In this document: piece by piece, positions 8,905 to 15,361 of the stretch
How the letters are laid out: each line of letters begins with the position of its first letter
Position numbering within the stretch: position 1 is the stretch's first letter
Source of the DNA: a virus
Reading direction: 5' to 3' (one strand)
Virus record (IMG/VR): IMGVR_UViG_3300045820_000026
Coordinates: 1 to 28,304 of that record
DNA length: 28,304 nucleotides
Program-made: the position numbers and the translations under genes
Notes under the pieces: generated by a model
What the model saw: the letters and a program-made list of their open reading frames with translations, nothing else
Databases searched by the model: none
What the model was told of the DNA's origin: nothing

Positions 8905-10614
8905 TTACTTATGGTCCGTCAGAGAAAGAAGGCTGTTGAAGAATGTGCCTAGTTGTGAGTTGGCATGTTTACGCACGTTGTACTGGTAGATCAGTTGCTG
9001 GGCAACATCTCCGTTGGCCGGGTCAGCACCGAGCGCCTTGAGCTGATCCGCCGGGAGCTGCAGGGTCCTCGGATCGACGACGACATCTCCGTTCTTGTCC
9101 TCGGAAACCCCGTGCATAGCTAGGTCAACCTGCCCTCTTAGAATATCCGTCGAGAGCCCCTTGGCTTGATGCACCGGGTCCGCAGCCTGTGTCATCTGCG
9201 GAGCGAATGACCCGACCATATGCGCGACTTGGTCACGCGAGAAGTGCCCCGTCCTGATCAGGCCGGAGAGTTGAGGCGGCAAGGTCTGCAGGAACGCCTC
9301 CCTGTCGGACATGGGCTGCTGCGCGGCTACAGCTTGCTGTGCGACTGTGCGCTGCTGCCCCCCGCCTTGTGGAGGCAGTAGCGCACCGCCAATCTGGGGG
9401 TTACCCATTTTACCAAGGCGCTGCATCTCAGCAGGGGACCACATGGTCATACCTTGAGGTCCGATGCTCTTGACCTCTCCGGGGGTGTACCACTTTCCAC
9501 TGTAAGGGTCCTGACGCTGCCCGGGCACGCCCTGATGCTGCTGGCCTCCCAGTGCGGCAACTATCGTGCCCATGGGAAGCCCATTTTTCTCGACATACGC
9601 GCGTTCGCTTGGTGACGCACTCTGCCCCTCAACCCTGTCGAATGGGTCGCGCCCGGTCGGGGCTCCTGATTTATAAGGGGAGTATCCTTCTGCCCAAGGG
9701 TTTGGGAACATAGGGCTTGGAGGCTTTACTTGTGCGCTATTGTAAAGGGGGCCTCCCGCACCTGCCTGAGGAGCCGCAAACATATCCTGCGAAGAAGGCA
9801 CGGGACCTCCCGGCGCAGCTCGGGCATCCTGCACAACAGGTCTTGTGGTGGTCCAGGCATCTAGCGGTCGGAAATCTCCGCTATTGTCCATCTCGGACGC
9901 CCGCGATGCCTCGTACTGTCTCTGGCGATCATGCACAAAGCCCGGCTGATAAATAGTCTGTGTATTATTGAGACTGTTCCCGGGAGAAAGCGGGGAATAG
10001 GGCGCTGGGTCTCCAAAAGACCGTGGCGTCGCCTTAATAGCGTCCATCACGACATCAGCGTTGGTTGGAGCAGGTTGCCCCGGGGACGCCGTCTGCGCGC
10101 CAGTCAAGCCTCGCCAAAACTCCTGCGCGATGGGCACAAGCGGGTCATGTCGCTGGGGGATGGGTCTGGTGGCCGAGTCAGCTACGGACTGATATGCGCT
10201 CACCGCAGCAGCAGGAATTGCCGCTCCAACGCCTCTCAGCGCGCTGCCTGCAGCAGCCGCATAATTCCCTTGCCCGGACTCACCTCCAGCTTGCTCAAAT
10301 GCACGATCGCGCGCGTAGCCGAAAGTGCCGGGCGCAGGCCCGGGAGCCGCTGCAGGAAATTGAACAGGCTGCTGCGCAAAGCTAACTGGCGGAGCCATCT
10401 GCCCGGGATAGCCGGCGAGACCGCGAGGAGCCGCCCCGGGAGACATGCCCGGCATGTTGTCGATGGAGTTCACCTGCAGCAGCGGCGTCTGGGATGCGAT
10501 AGCCTGACCTGCAGGACCTTGCGGAGGCTGTAAGCCGTTAGCCCCCGGGGGCAGCTGCCCGGGGTACACGCCCCGCATGGAGTCGATCACCGACTGGACG
10601 ACATTAGAGCCCAT
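8905..10614 (-). CDS. Gln/Pro/Gly-rich virion protein of unknown function (569 aa)
   Basis: The start is the ATG at 10614 (MGSNVVQSVIDSMRG), preceded by GGGGAG at six bases and overlapping the end of the adaptor gene by 11 bp. The frame stays open for 75 codons upstream, but that stretch is Arg/Ser-rich shadow sequence of the adaptor gene. The protein is low in complexity (Pro, Gln, Gly, Ala), with an Ala-rich helical segment near residues 130-170. A more ordered C-terminal part from about 440 (SDREAFLQTLPPQLSG onward) ends in the sequence SLLSLTDHK. I recognise no enzyme motif. Its place between adaptor and giant protein suggests an internal virion, tail or ejection protein, an inference from gene order only. 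Confidence 0.8.
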   Translation of the reverse strand: MGSNVVQSVIDSMRGVYPGQLPPGANGLQPPQGPAGQAIASQTPLLQVNSIDNMPGMSPGAAPRGLAGYPGQMAPPVSFAQQPVQFPAAAPGPAPGTFGYARDRAFEQAGGESGQGNYAAAAGSALRGVGAAIPAAAVSAYQSVADSATRPIPQRHDPLVPIAQEFWRGLTGAQTASPGQPAPTNADVVMDAIKATPRSFGDPAPYSPLSPGNSLNNTQTIYQPGFVHDRQRQYEASRASEMDNSGDFRPLDAWTTTRPVVQDARAAPGGPVPSSQDMFAAPQAGAGGPLYNSAQVKPPSPMFPNPWAEGYSPYKSGAPTGRDPFDRVEGQSASPSERAYVEKNGLPMGTIVAALGGQQHQGVPGQRQDPYSGKWYTPGEVKSIGPQGMTMWSPAEMQRLGKMGNPQIGGALLPPQGGGQQRTVAQQAVAAQQPMSDREAFLQTLPPQLSGLIRTGHFSRDQVAHMVGSFAPQMTQAADPVHQAKGLSTDILRGQVDLAMHGVSEDKNGDVVVDPRTLQLPADQLKALGADPANGDVAQQLIYQYNVRKHANSQLGTFFNSLLSLTDHK

Positions 10615-11377
10615 TATTGTCTCCCCAGCTCCATCCACTCCGGCCGAAGCCGTGCTGAAGTGGCGTGAACATCTTGCGCAGCGCGAGCAGCCGCGCCTTG
10701 TGCGCAGCATCCTCGAACGACGCCTTGAACTCCTGCGCCCGCGCCGGGTCGCCCAGATCATGGTCGACAATGCGCAAGGCCAGATAGGCCGCCCAGTCCA
10801 ACATCTCCAGATGATGACGCTCCGGCAGCTCAGGGACATCGGTCAGCTCGGTCAGCGGTCCCGACGGCATCCGAACGACACGCATCTTGTAGAGGTGCGG
10901 GGCATAATCCGCCGAGGGCTTGGGGAACAGGCGCAAGGTGATAGCGGAGACAGCGCCATCGTCCGTCTCCGCCAGCCCTTCATCGGTCGAGAACGCCTGC
11001 GGTCTGCCGGGGGGGAGCACCGCGATGGAGTTCGGATCGAAGAAGTAGGGGTCCGGGCGGAAGCCGGTGTTGAACTCGGCGTGGCCGGCGCGGACCATGT
11101 CGCCGCGATCGCCGTCCCGCTGCAAAGAGATGACCGCCATCACCGCTGGATCGAGAACGTACTGATCGACAATAGGGATGGTCGTGAACTGGGTGTACTG
11201 CGGCGTGACGTTATCCCGCAAGCACATCGCTTCGGTGGCGAAGCGGTAATAGGCCTGCGAAATATACCGAATAAGTGTCTCGTCGGACCATAAACGATCC
11301 GACGGACCAGCGATCAAATCGCTGCGATCGTACAAGATGTTTTCCCTAAGTTCCGTCAGCAACTCACCTAGGGTCAC
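10604..11377 (-). CDS. Head-tail adaptor, SU10-adaptor-like (257 aa, GTG start)
   Basis: The N-terminus reads TLGELLTELRENILYD, followed by LWSDETLIRYISQAYYRFA. That is the helical signature of the phage adaptor family typified by the SU10 adaptor: a helix, then 'LWSDexLixyinxA'. Such proteins form the ring below the portal. The C-terminal half has a helix-rich region (LEMLDWAAYLALRIVDHD, RAQEFKASFEDAAHKARLLA) usual for the family. The start is GTG at 11377, with AGGAGG five bases upstream. An out-of-frame ATG overlapping it at 11379 is followed at once by a stop. The length is about what the family shows. The assignment is by pattern recall, not by a search. Confidence 0.78.
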   Translation of the reverse strand: MTLGELLTELRENILYDRSDLIAGPSDRLWSDETLIRYISQAYYRFATEAMCLRDNVTPQYTQFTTIPIVDQYVLDPAVMAVISLQRDGDRGDMVRAGHAEFNTGFRPDPYFFDPNSIAVLPPGRPQAFSTDEGLAETDDGAVSAITLRLFPKPSADYAPHLYKMRVVRMPSGPLTELTDVPELPERHHLEMLDWAAYLALRIVDHDLGDPARAQEFKASFEDAAHKARLLALRKMFTPLQHGFGRSGWSWGDNNGL

Positions 11378-11389
11378 ATCCGCCTCCTG

Positions 11390-11728
11390 TCAGGTCACCA
11401 CGCGGTAGGCGTACTTCTGTCTGGATCGCCAGCCGGTGACTTGCTTGGTGGTCGGGTCGACCTGCGGCACCGTGATCACGGAGTGGTCCAGAATTTCCTT
11501 CAAATGCAAGGGAATGTCAACCTCCATGCCCGGCCGCAGCCGGTAGCCGTTGCCGTTATGGCCAAGAAACAACCCGGTGGGGGGAATGTCATCATTCTCC
11601 TCCAGCACGATGCGGACGGTGTTCTTGGCGATGGCCTCGGGAGCGGCCTTCTTTTTGAAGACTTTGGCGGGTTCGGGAGCCTCGATCAGGTTGCTCTCCA
11701 GTTCCTCAAGATTGGTGTCACTTGTCAT
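11390..11728 (-). CDS. Small conserved phage virion-module protein (112 aa)
   Basis: Start is the ATG at 11728 (MTSDTNLEELESNLIE), with GGAGAG five bases upstream and an 11-bp overlap with the 80-aa gene. A longer frame to 11767 would begin inside that gene without a ribosome binding site. After an acidic N-terminus and a Lys-rich patch (KVFKKKAAPE), the core 'VRIVLEENDDIPPTGLFLGHNGNGYRLRPG' then 'VDIPLHLKEILDHSV' and 'GWRSRQKYAYRVV' matches a phage family I remember from head modules with N4-gp56-type capsids. Its function is not known. A role in head completion is possible from its place before the adaptor. Confidence 0.8.
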   Translation of the reverse strand: MTSDTNLEELESNLIEAPEPAKVFKKKAAPEAIAKNTVRIVLEENDDIPPTGLFLGHNGNGYRLRPGMEVDIPLHLKEILDHSVITVPQVDPTTKQVTGWRSRQKYAYRVVT

Positions 11729-11960
11729 CGTCGCTCTCCACTGACGCCGCAGCGAAAGCCGTATCATACGACTTGTCCGCCGGCATGGCCTTGTCGAGGT
11801 TCTTCTTCAACCACGACATAACTTCATTGGTTGTCTTGCACAGGATGTCGACCTGTGAGTCACGGTATGGCGTTTTCGGCTTACGGTTCTCCGCCTCGAT
11901 CTTGGGATCGCGGGCATGGATGATGTAGCCGTTGGTCGCTCGTTCGATCCGCACGCTCAT
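11718..11960 (-). CDS. Hypothetical small protein (80 aa)
   Basis: ATG at 11960 with AGGAGA six bases upstream. The protein (MSVRIERATNGYIIHARDP onward) has a short beta-like N-terminus, a Lys/Arg-rich middle, and a predicted helix around TTNEVMSWLKKNLDKAM. It ends in an acidic tail (SVESDDDK). There is no membrane segment or catalytic motif. It is the first gene after a hairpin (11972-12014) and is coupled by an 11-bp overlap to the 112-aa gene. The function is unknown. Its position in the head module suggests a virion or assembly role. Confidence 0.75.
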   Translation of the reverse strand: MSVRIERATNGYIIHARDPKIEAENRKPKTPYRDSQVDILCKTTNEVMSWLKKNLDKAMPADKSYDTAFAAASVESDDDK

Positions 11961-11971
11961 GTCCTTCTCCT

Positions 11972-12014
11972 AAAAGGTGGGCGGGGCAATTCCTTCAGGG
12001 GCATCCCCCCGCCC
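11972..12014 (-). terminator. GC-rich hairpin with short T run, between the 141-aa and 80-aa genes
   Basis: On the minus strand GGGCGGGG (12014-12007) pairs with CCCCGCCC (86-79 of the 119xx line), then ACCTTTT follows. The stem is eight GC pairs, but the loop is long (about 20 bases) and the T run only four, so termination would be partial. A second hairpin (GGCTG/CAGCC) lies just before it, near 12022-12041. It may lower expression of the genes beyond relative to capsid and 141-aa protein. Confidence 0.45.
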
Positions 12015-12042
12015 TTAACCGGCTGCTGGAGAGGCCAGCCGA

Positions 12043-12468
12043 TTAACCCTCGATCTCGTAGATCAGCAGCGAGCTGGCGGCCGCGAGAGCCGCCGACAGC
12101 GTGATCGTCGAGTTGCCGGCAAGATCGGTCGAGACCGAGATCGCCGAGGTCGTGTCGACCGTGCGGGTGCCCGCCGCGACCGTCTTGATCGTATTGGTCG
12201 CCGCCATACCGCGATACCAGTCCCAGCGGATGTTGTCGGTAACATCCGTAATGGTGACAGCGGCCACCTCCGTGCCAACCGGGATGTCGACCACATTGCC
12301 GGCTCCGGTGAAGTAGCCGGAGATGTCGCCGTCGTCGCTGAACAGCGGGTTGCCGATCAGCAGATTGGCCGTGGAGGTGAAGCCGAGCACCTGCAGCGCT
12401 CCGGGGACGATATAAGTGGCCGGGAACGAGGACCCGTGAAACGTGACGTCGATGCCATTGGTGGTCAT
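12043..12468 (-). CDS. Probable capsid-associated or decoration protein (141 aa)
   Basis: The ATG at 12468 follows AGGAGC, which overlaps the TAG stop of the homing endonuclease gene. The protein is rich in Thr, Ser, Ala, Val and Gly, with alternating beta-type segments (VDIPVGTEVAAVTITDV, TVDTTSAISVSTDLAG) and a single RWDWYRG motif. There are no Cys and no membrane segment. Being the next structural gene after the major capsid protein, and without sequence of an enzyme, it is a good candidate for a head decoration or stabilising protein. That is inferred from position and composition only. The endonuclease gene probably inserted between it and the capsid gene. Confidence 0.78.
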   Translation of the reverse strand: MTTNGIDVTFHGSSFPATYIVPGALQVLGFTSTANLLIGNPLFSDDGDISGYFTGAGNVVDIPVGTEVAAVTITDVTDNIRWDWYRGMAATNTIKTVAAGTRTVDTTSAISVSTDLAGNSTITLSAALAAASSLLIYEIEG

Positions 12469-12477
12469 GGTGGGCTC

Positions 12478-12969
12478 CTAGTGTGTTCTGGCGAATACGC
12501 CAAAATGTTTCTCTGCTGCATTGCAGTAGGCTGCGTGAGCCTCCTGTCTGGTGTCGAACCGGCCTAGATGGATTTGCTTCCCGTCCACACGGATACGCGC
12601 CTCAAACTTCGCCACTCCGAACCTAGTAACCTTGACGACCCCTTTTGCCCCCTCCTTGTTCGCCGGCAACATGCTCTTGTTCGCTGCGTTCTGAGATGCT
12701 GTAGCCTCTCTCAGGTTTCCCCAGCGATTATCAGCCATATTCTTGTTCCGGTGATCTATTTGAGGCTCCGGCCAGCGACCCTCCATCCAGAGGAAAGCCA
12801 GTCGATGCGCTAAATAAAACCGTCCCTCGTACCTGACTGATAAGTACCCTCTGCTGCTCCGCGTCCCAGCGACCGCTCCTGCCTTGTGTTTTGAGATATT
12901 GACTCGCCACCGTAGCAAACCTGTCTCTGGGTCGTATGCGAACAATTCACGAACTAATTGGGCGTCCAT
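12478..12969 (-). CDS. HNH homing endonuclease with AP2-type DNA-binding domain (163 aa)
   Basis: Residues 1-60 hold the 'YDPETGLLRWRV' and 'GYLSVRYEGRFYLAHRLAFLWMEG' segments that precede the nuclease in this family. An HNH core follows (QIDHRNKNMADNRWGNLREA, then TASQNAANKS), with the His-Asn pattern of HNH_3-type enzymes. From about residue 108 there is an AP2-like domain (GVVKVTRFGVAKFEARI, then HLGRFDTRQEAHAAY). Such free-standing enzymes cut DNA lacking their own gene and spread by repair. It sits alone between capsid and decoration-type genes, same strand, with no sign of an intron or intein. ATG at 12969 follows AAGGAGAGA. That ribosome binding site lies in the 3' arm of a stable hairpin, so translation is likely kept low. 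Confidence 0.93.
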   Translation of the reverse strand: MDAQLVRELFAYDPETGLLRWRVNISKHKAGAVAGTRSSRGYLSVRYEGRFYLAHRLAFLWMEGRWPEPQIDHRNKNMADNRWGNLREATASQNAANKSMLPANKEGAKGVVKVTRFGVAKFEARIRVDGKQIHLGRFDTRQEAHAAYCNAAEKHFGVFARTH

Positions 12970-12972
12970 TGT

Positions 12973-13003
12973 GTCTCTCCTTGCCTTTGAAGCAGGGAGA
13001 GAC
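12973..13003 (-). promoter_or_regulatory. Hairpin that buries the ribosome binding site of the HNH gene
   Basis: On the minus strand GTCTCTCCCTGC (13003-12992) pairs with GCAAGGAGAGAC (12984-12973). That is twelve positions with one C-A mismatch and a 7-base loop. The whole Shine-Dalgarno AGGAGAGA lies in the second arm, and the stem ends three bases before the ATG at 12969. Readthrough mRNA from the capsid promoter would fold this way. It resembles the hairpins that silence middle/late translation of phage T4 homing endonucleases. Confidence 0.75.
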
Positions 13004-13039
13004 TATATTCACTACTGCCTGACCTCGTCAAGAGCAGAC

Positions 13040-14089
13040 TTACGCGGTCGCTCCGACCTCAAGACGGGCCATGAACGCATCCTGAAGGATGACAGTCGCG
13101 GTCCAGAGCTTCCAACCTACTGTGCCCCGCTGGCCGAGCGGATCGCCCGGGGCCGGCTTCGGGTTGACGACCATTGGCGTCATCGAAGATTTGCCCTTGA
13201 GCGGGACGATGCCGAAGGCATCGCGGCCGAAGAACAGAACCGGATAGATGTCGGCGCTGGTGCCGCTGGTGGAGCGCATCGCGCCCTTCGCGCCGCCGGC
13301 ATCCGCCCACGGAGCAAAGATGGTGGAGGTCAGGTAGCGGACCTGCTCGACCGAACCGATCTCGCCCTCGAACGGGGAAGTGTGCGGGCCATAGCTGGCG
13401 ACCGGGATGAAGCCAGTCATGTTACGGACGTCGCTTTCCAGATCGGGGTGGGTGATCGCCATGTAGGAGGCTTCGACCGATTTGGTGTTGAAGTCCGCCG
13501 TCGAGGCGACCACCGTGGTGATCTTCTTGGCGTTCTGGCGGTTCAGGCCGGTCGTGACGCGCCGCTGATCGGCCAGCGCGATGGTGGTGATCACCGAGGA
13601 CCGGCCCACAACGGCGTTGGCGTAGAACACATTGGTGCCGGCCTTGAGCACGTTGAAGCGCAAGGTCTCGACCGTCGACGCCGCCGACTCGCCGAGGATG
13701 TCGGTCATCTGCTGCAGGATCGGGTCGGTGTGGGTGTCCTCGATGACGTCGGTCATCGTCATGAAGTCGCCGTACTGGTAGAGCTGGACCGTATAGTCCT
13801 GATTGGTCAAGGTCGAGCCCGTCGGCGTGACGCCTTCAACCAGCGGCGTGATCGCCACCGGGATGCTGAAATTGGCGGAGGCGATGGCGTCCGGGCCAGC
13901 CGCGCCGGTCGCGCCGATCATGTAATAGCGACGGAACTTGGCGGTCTGCGTCGAATTGGTCGGCAGCGGATAGGTCTGGCCGAACTTCTCGATGTGCAGA
14001 TAGGGAAGGGCGCGCTTGAGCAAGCGGACGACGGAATAGGCGGCAACTGCCGGAGATATATCTCCAAACGATGTAATCGCGGTGGCCAT
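13040..14089 (-). CDS. Major capsid protein, N4-gp56 family type (349 aa)
   Basis: The N-terminus (ITSFGDISPAVAAYSVVRLL, then ALPYLHIEKFGQTYPLP) fits the N4-gp56 capsid family. So do the following 'TAKFRRYYMI', 'LVEGVTPTGSTLTNQDYTVQLYQYGDFMTMTDVI' and 'QDAFMARLEVGA' segments. This family has the HK97-type fold and builds the procapsid shell on the scaffold. The length is within the usual range. ATG at 14089 has AGGAGA upstream. The gene has its own promoter (14198-14226), allowing expression beyond that of portal and scaffold. There is no N-terminal cleavage extension visible. Confidence in the assignment is high, by pattern recall. Confidence 0.93.
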   Translation of the reverse strand: MATAITSFGDISPAVAAYSVVRLLKRALPYLHIEKFGQTYPLPTNSTQTAKFRRYYMIGATGAAGPDAIASANFSIPVAITPLVEGVTPTGSTLTNQDYTVQLYQYGDFMTMTDVIEDTHTDPILQQMTDILGESAASTVETLRFNVLKAGTNVFYANAVVGRSSVITTIALADQRRVTTGLNRQNAKKITTVVASTADFNTKSVEASYMAITHPDLESDVRNMTGFIPVASYGPHTSPFEGEIGSVEQVRYLTSTIFAPWADAGGAKGAMRSTSGTSADIYPVLFFGRDAFGIVPLKGKSSMTPMVVNPKPAPGDPLGQRGTVGWKLWTATVILQDAFMARLEVGATA

Positions 14090-14197
14090 GATGGTCTCCT
14101 AATTAGCGTTCACATTGGGGTGTGAGAGCTGACTTGGGCCATCGAAAGCGCCGCTTGCTTGGCCTATCGAGGCGGTTCAGTGCTTACAGTGGCGAGT

Positions 14198-14226
14198 ATG
14201 ATAGTTAATTCCAGAGGTTATGTCTA
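14198..14226 (-). promoter_or_regulatory. Sigma70-type promoter of the major capsid gene
   Basis: On the minus strand TAGACA (14226-14221) is followed by 17 bases and TATCAT (14203-14198). Each hexamer differs from consensus in one base and the spacing is optimal. A start about 14190 would give a leader of roughly 100 bases before the capsid ATG. The region between scaffold and capsid holds no gene. Confidence 0.65.
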
Positions 14227-14230
14227 GTGG

Positions 14231-14250
14231 GCGGGGGGATTGCCCCCCGC
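14231..14250 (-). terminator. Perfect GC hairpin after the scaffold gene
   Basis: GCGGGGGG and CCCCCCGC form an 8-bp stem with a 4-base loop, about six bases past the scaffold stop. No T run follows on either strand, so it may be a weak terminator, an RNA-processing site or a 3' end stabiliser. It is followed at once by the capsid promoter. Confidence 0.45.
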
Positions 14251-14256
14251 AACACT

Positions 14257-15114
14257 TCAGACTGCCTTGGCGAACGCAGCGAACGCCGAGTCGAAATCTT
14301 CCGGGGCTGTCTCGGCCACGTTGGACCGCGCCGATTTGACAGGCGCGAGCGCCGCGGCGGCCTTGCGAACCTGCGGAGCAGGAGCCGTAGGAGCTGCAAG
14401 AGCCGCCTTAGCCTGAAGGCCCGTCGCCAGTTTGTACCTCCCCACCAAGTCGGCCACCTCGGCCGGCGTGCCCTGCTGGGCCACCTGCATGTAGGCGTTC
14501 TTGATGTAGGCCGGCTGCTGATCGACCCACGCCAGTACGGGGTCGCGCACCTGATCGTAGTCCGGGATCAGCGTGTAGAGGTCGTTCAGGTGCGATCGCG
14601 TGGAGACGCCCGCCGTCTGCTGTTCCAAGGGGGCCAGCCGCGCGCTCACTTGCTGGAACACGTAGGAGATCAGCTGGCTATACTCGGCGCGCCGGCGCAG
14701 GGCCTCGGCCTTGGCGACGTCCGGCCAGTCCTTCTCGTAGGCCTCCAGCTCCTTGATTTCGTCGGGAGTGAACAGCGGGGCCTGCTGAGGCTGCGGGGCC
14801 TGCTGCTGGGCCGGCTGCTGGGGAGCCGGCTGTTCCCGCACAATCTGGGCGAAGCGCGCCAGAATATCCTCGCTGCTCTGCTGCTGGACCGGTTCCGGCT
14901 CCGGCTCCGGCGCGGGCTCCTCGACCGGCGGCGTCAGGTCCAGACCTTCGGCAGGCGCGGGCTTCTCAACAGGGGCCTCGGCCACCACCGGCTCAGCGCC
15001 GACAATGACTGGCGCGGGCTCCTCGATCGGCGTCAGCTTGGACGCAGGCTCCTCGTCGCCCAGCTTCGCCAAGTCCTCGAACATTTTGGCAAATTCGTCG
15101 GGTTCGTCAACCAT
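14257..15114 (-). CDS. Scaffolding protein (285 aa)
   Basis: It has an acidic, Pro/Glu-rich disordered N-terminal part (VEEPAPEPEPEPVQQQSSED and Gln/Pro runs to about residue 115). A helical, charged C-terminal half follows (EIKELEAYEKDWPDVAKAEA, RYKLATGLQAKA). It lies directly between portal and major capsid genes. This composition and place are those of phage scaffolds, which fill the procapsid and leave before packaging. ATG at 15114 with GGAGAG five bases upstream, overlapping the previous gene by 8 bp. The C-terminus is Ala-rich (DSAFAAFAKAV) and probably binds the capsid. No protease motif is seen. Confidence 0.85.
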   Translation of the reverse strand: MVDEPDEFAKMFEDLAKLGDEEPASKLTPIEEPAPVIVGAEPVVAEAPVEKPAPAEGLDLTPPVEEPAPEPEPEPVQQQSSEDILARFAQIVREQPAPQQPAQQQAPQPQQAPLFTPDEIKELEAYEKDWPDVAKAEALRRRAEYSQLISYVFQQVSARLAPLEQQTAGVSTRSHLNDLYTLIPDYDQVRDPVLAWVDQQPAYIKNAYMQVAQQGTPAEVADLVGRYKLATGLQAKAALAAPTAPAPQVRKAAAALAPVKSARSNVAETAPEDFDSAFAAFAKAV

Positions 15115-15361
15115 TGGTGCTCTCCGCTTTCGGTGCGATGTCGGACATCTTGTCGGTCAGGATGCCGGCTAGAAAGCGCAGCACGCGCGCCCCGCCTTGC
15201 AGCGCCAGCAGGTCGTGGGCCGAAGCGCCGACCAGCTTGTCCTTGGCGTCCTCCAACTCAAGCTCCAGAAAGCGCCGCATCATCGACAGCTCCGCCGTTC
15301 CCCGGTACTGATTGAGTTCCTTGACCAGTTGAGCCCTCAGGACCCTGCTGCTGTCCACCAC
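15107..15361 (-). CDS. Small helical protein nested in the portal 3' end (84 aa, GTG start)
   Basis: The GTG at 15361 has GGAGG five bases upstream, though both lie inside the portal gene, which it overlaps by 104 bp. The protein is helical and charged (LRAQLVKELNQYRG, MMRRFLELELEDAKDKLVGA) and ends TNG, with an 8-bp overlap into scaffold. A start at the Met pair near 15283 would shorten the overlap to 26 bp but has no clear ribosome binding site. Small helical proteins between portal and scaffold are common in phages; their role is unknown. The far portion beyond the portal stop has no other possible coding use on this strand, which supports the gene. Confidence 0.7.
   Translation of the reverse strand: MVDSSRVLRAQLVKELNQYRGTAELSMMRRFLELELEDAKDKLVGASAHDLLALQGGARVLRFLAGILTDKMSDIAPKAESTNG

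Noticed and set aside
12970-13039. An intron or intein associated with the HNH gene
   Set aside because: Capsid and 141-aa frames are complete on both sides with their own starts and stops, so the endonuclease is free-standing.
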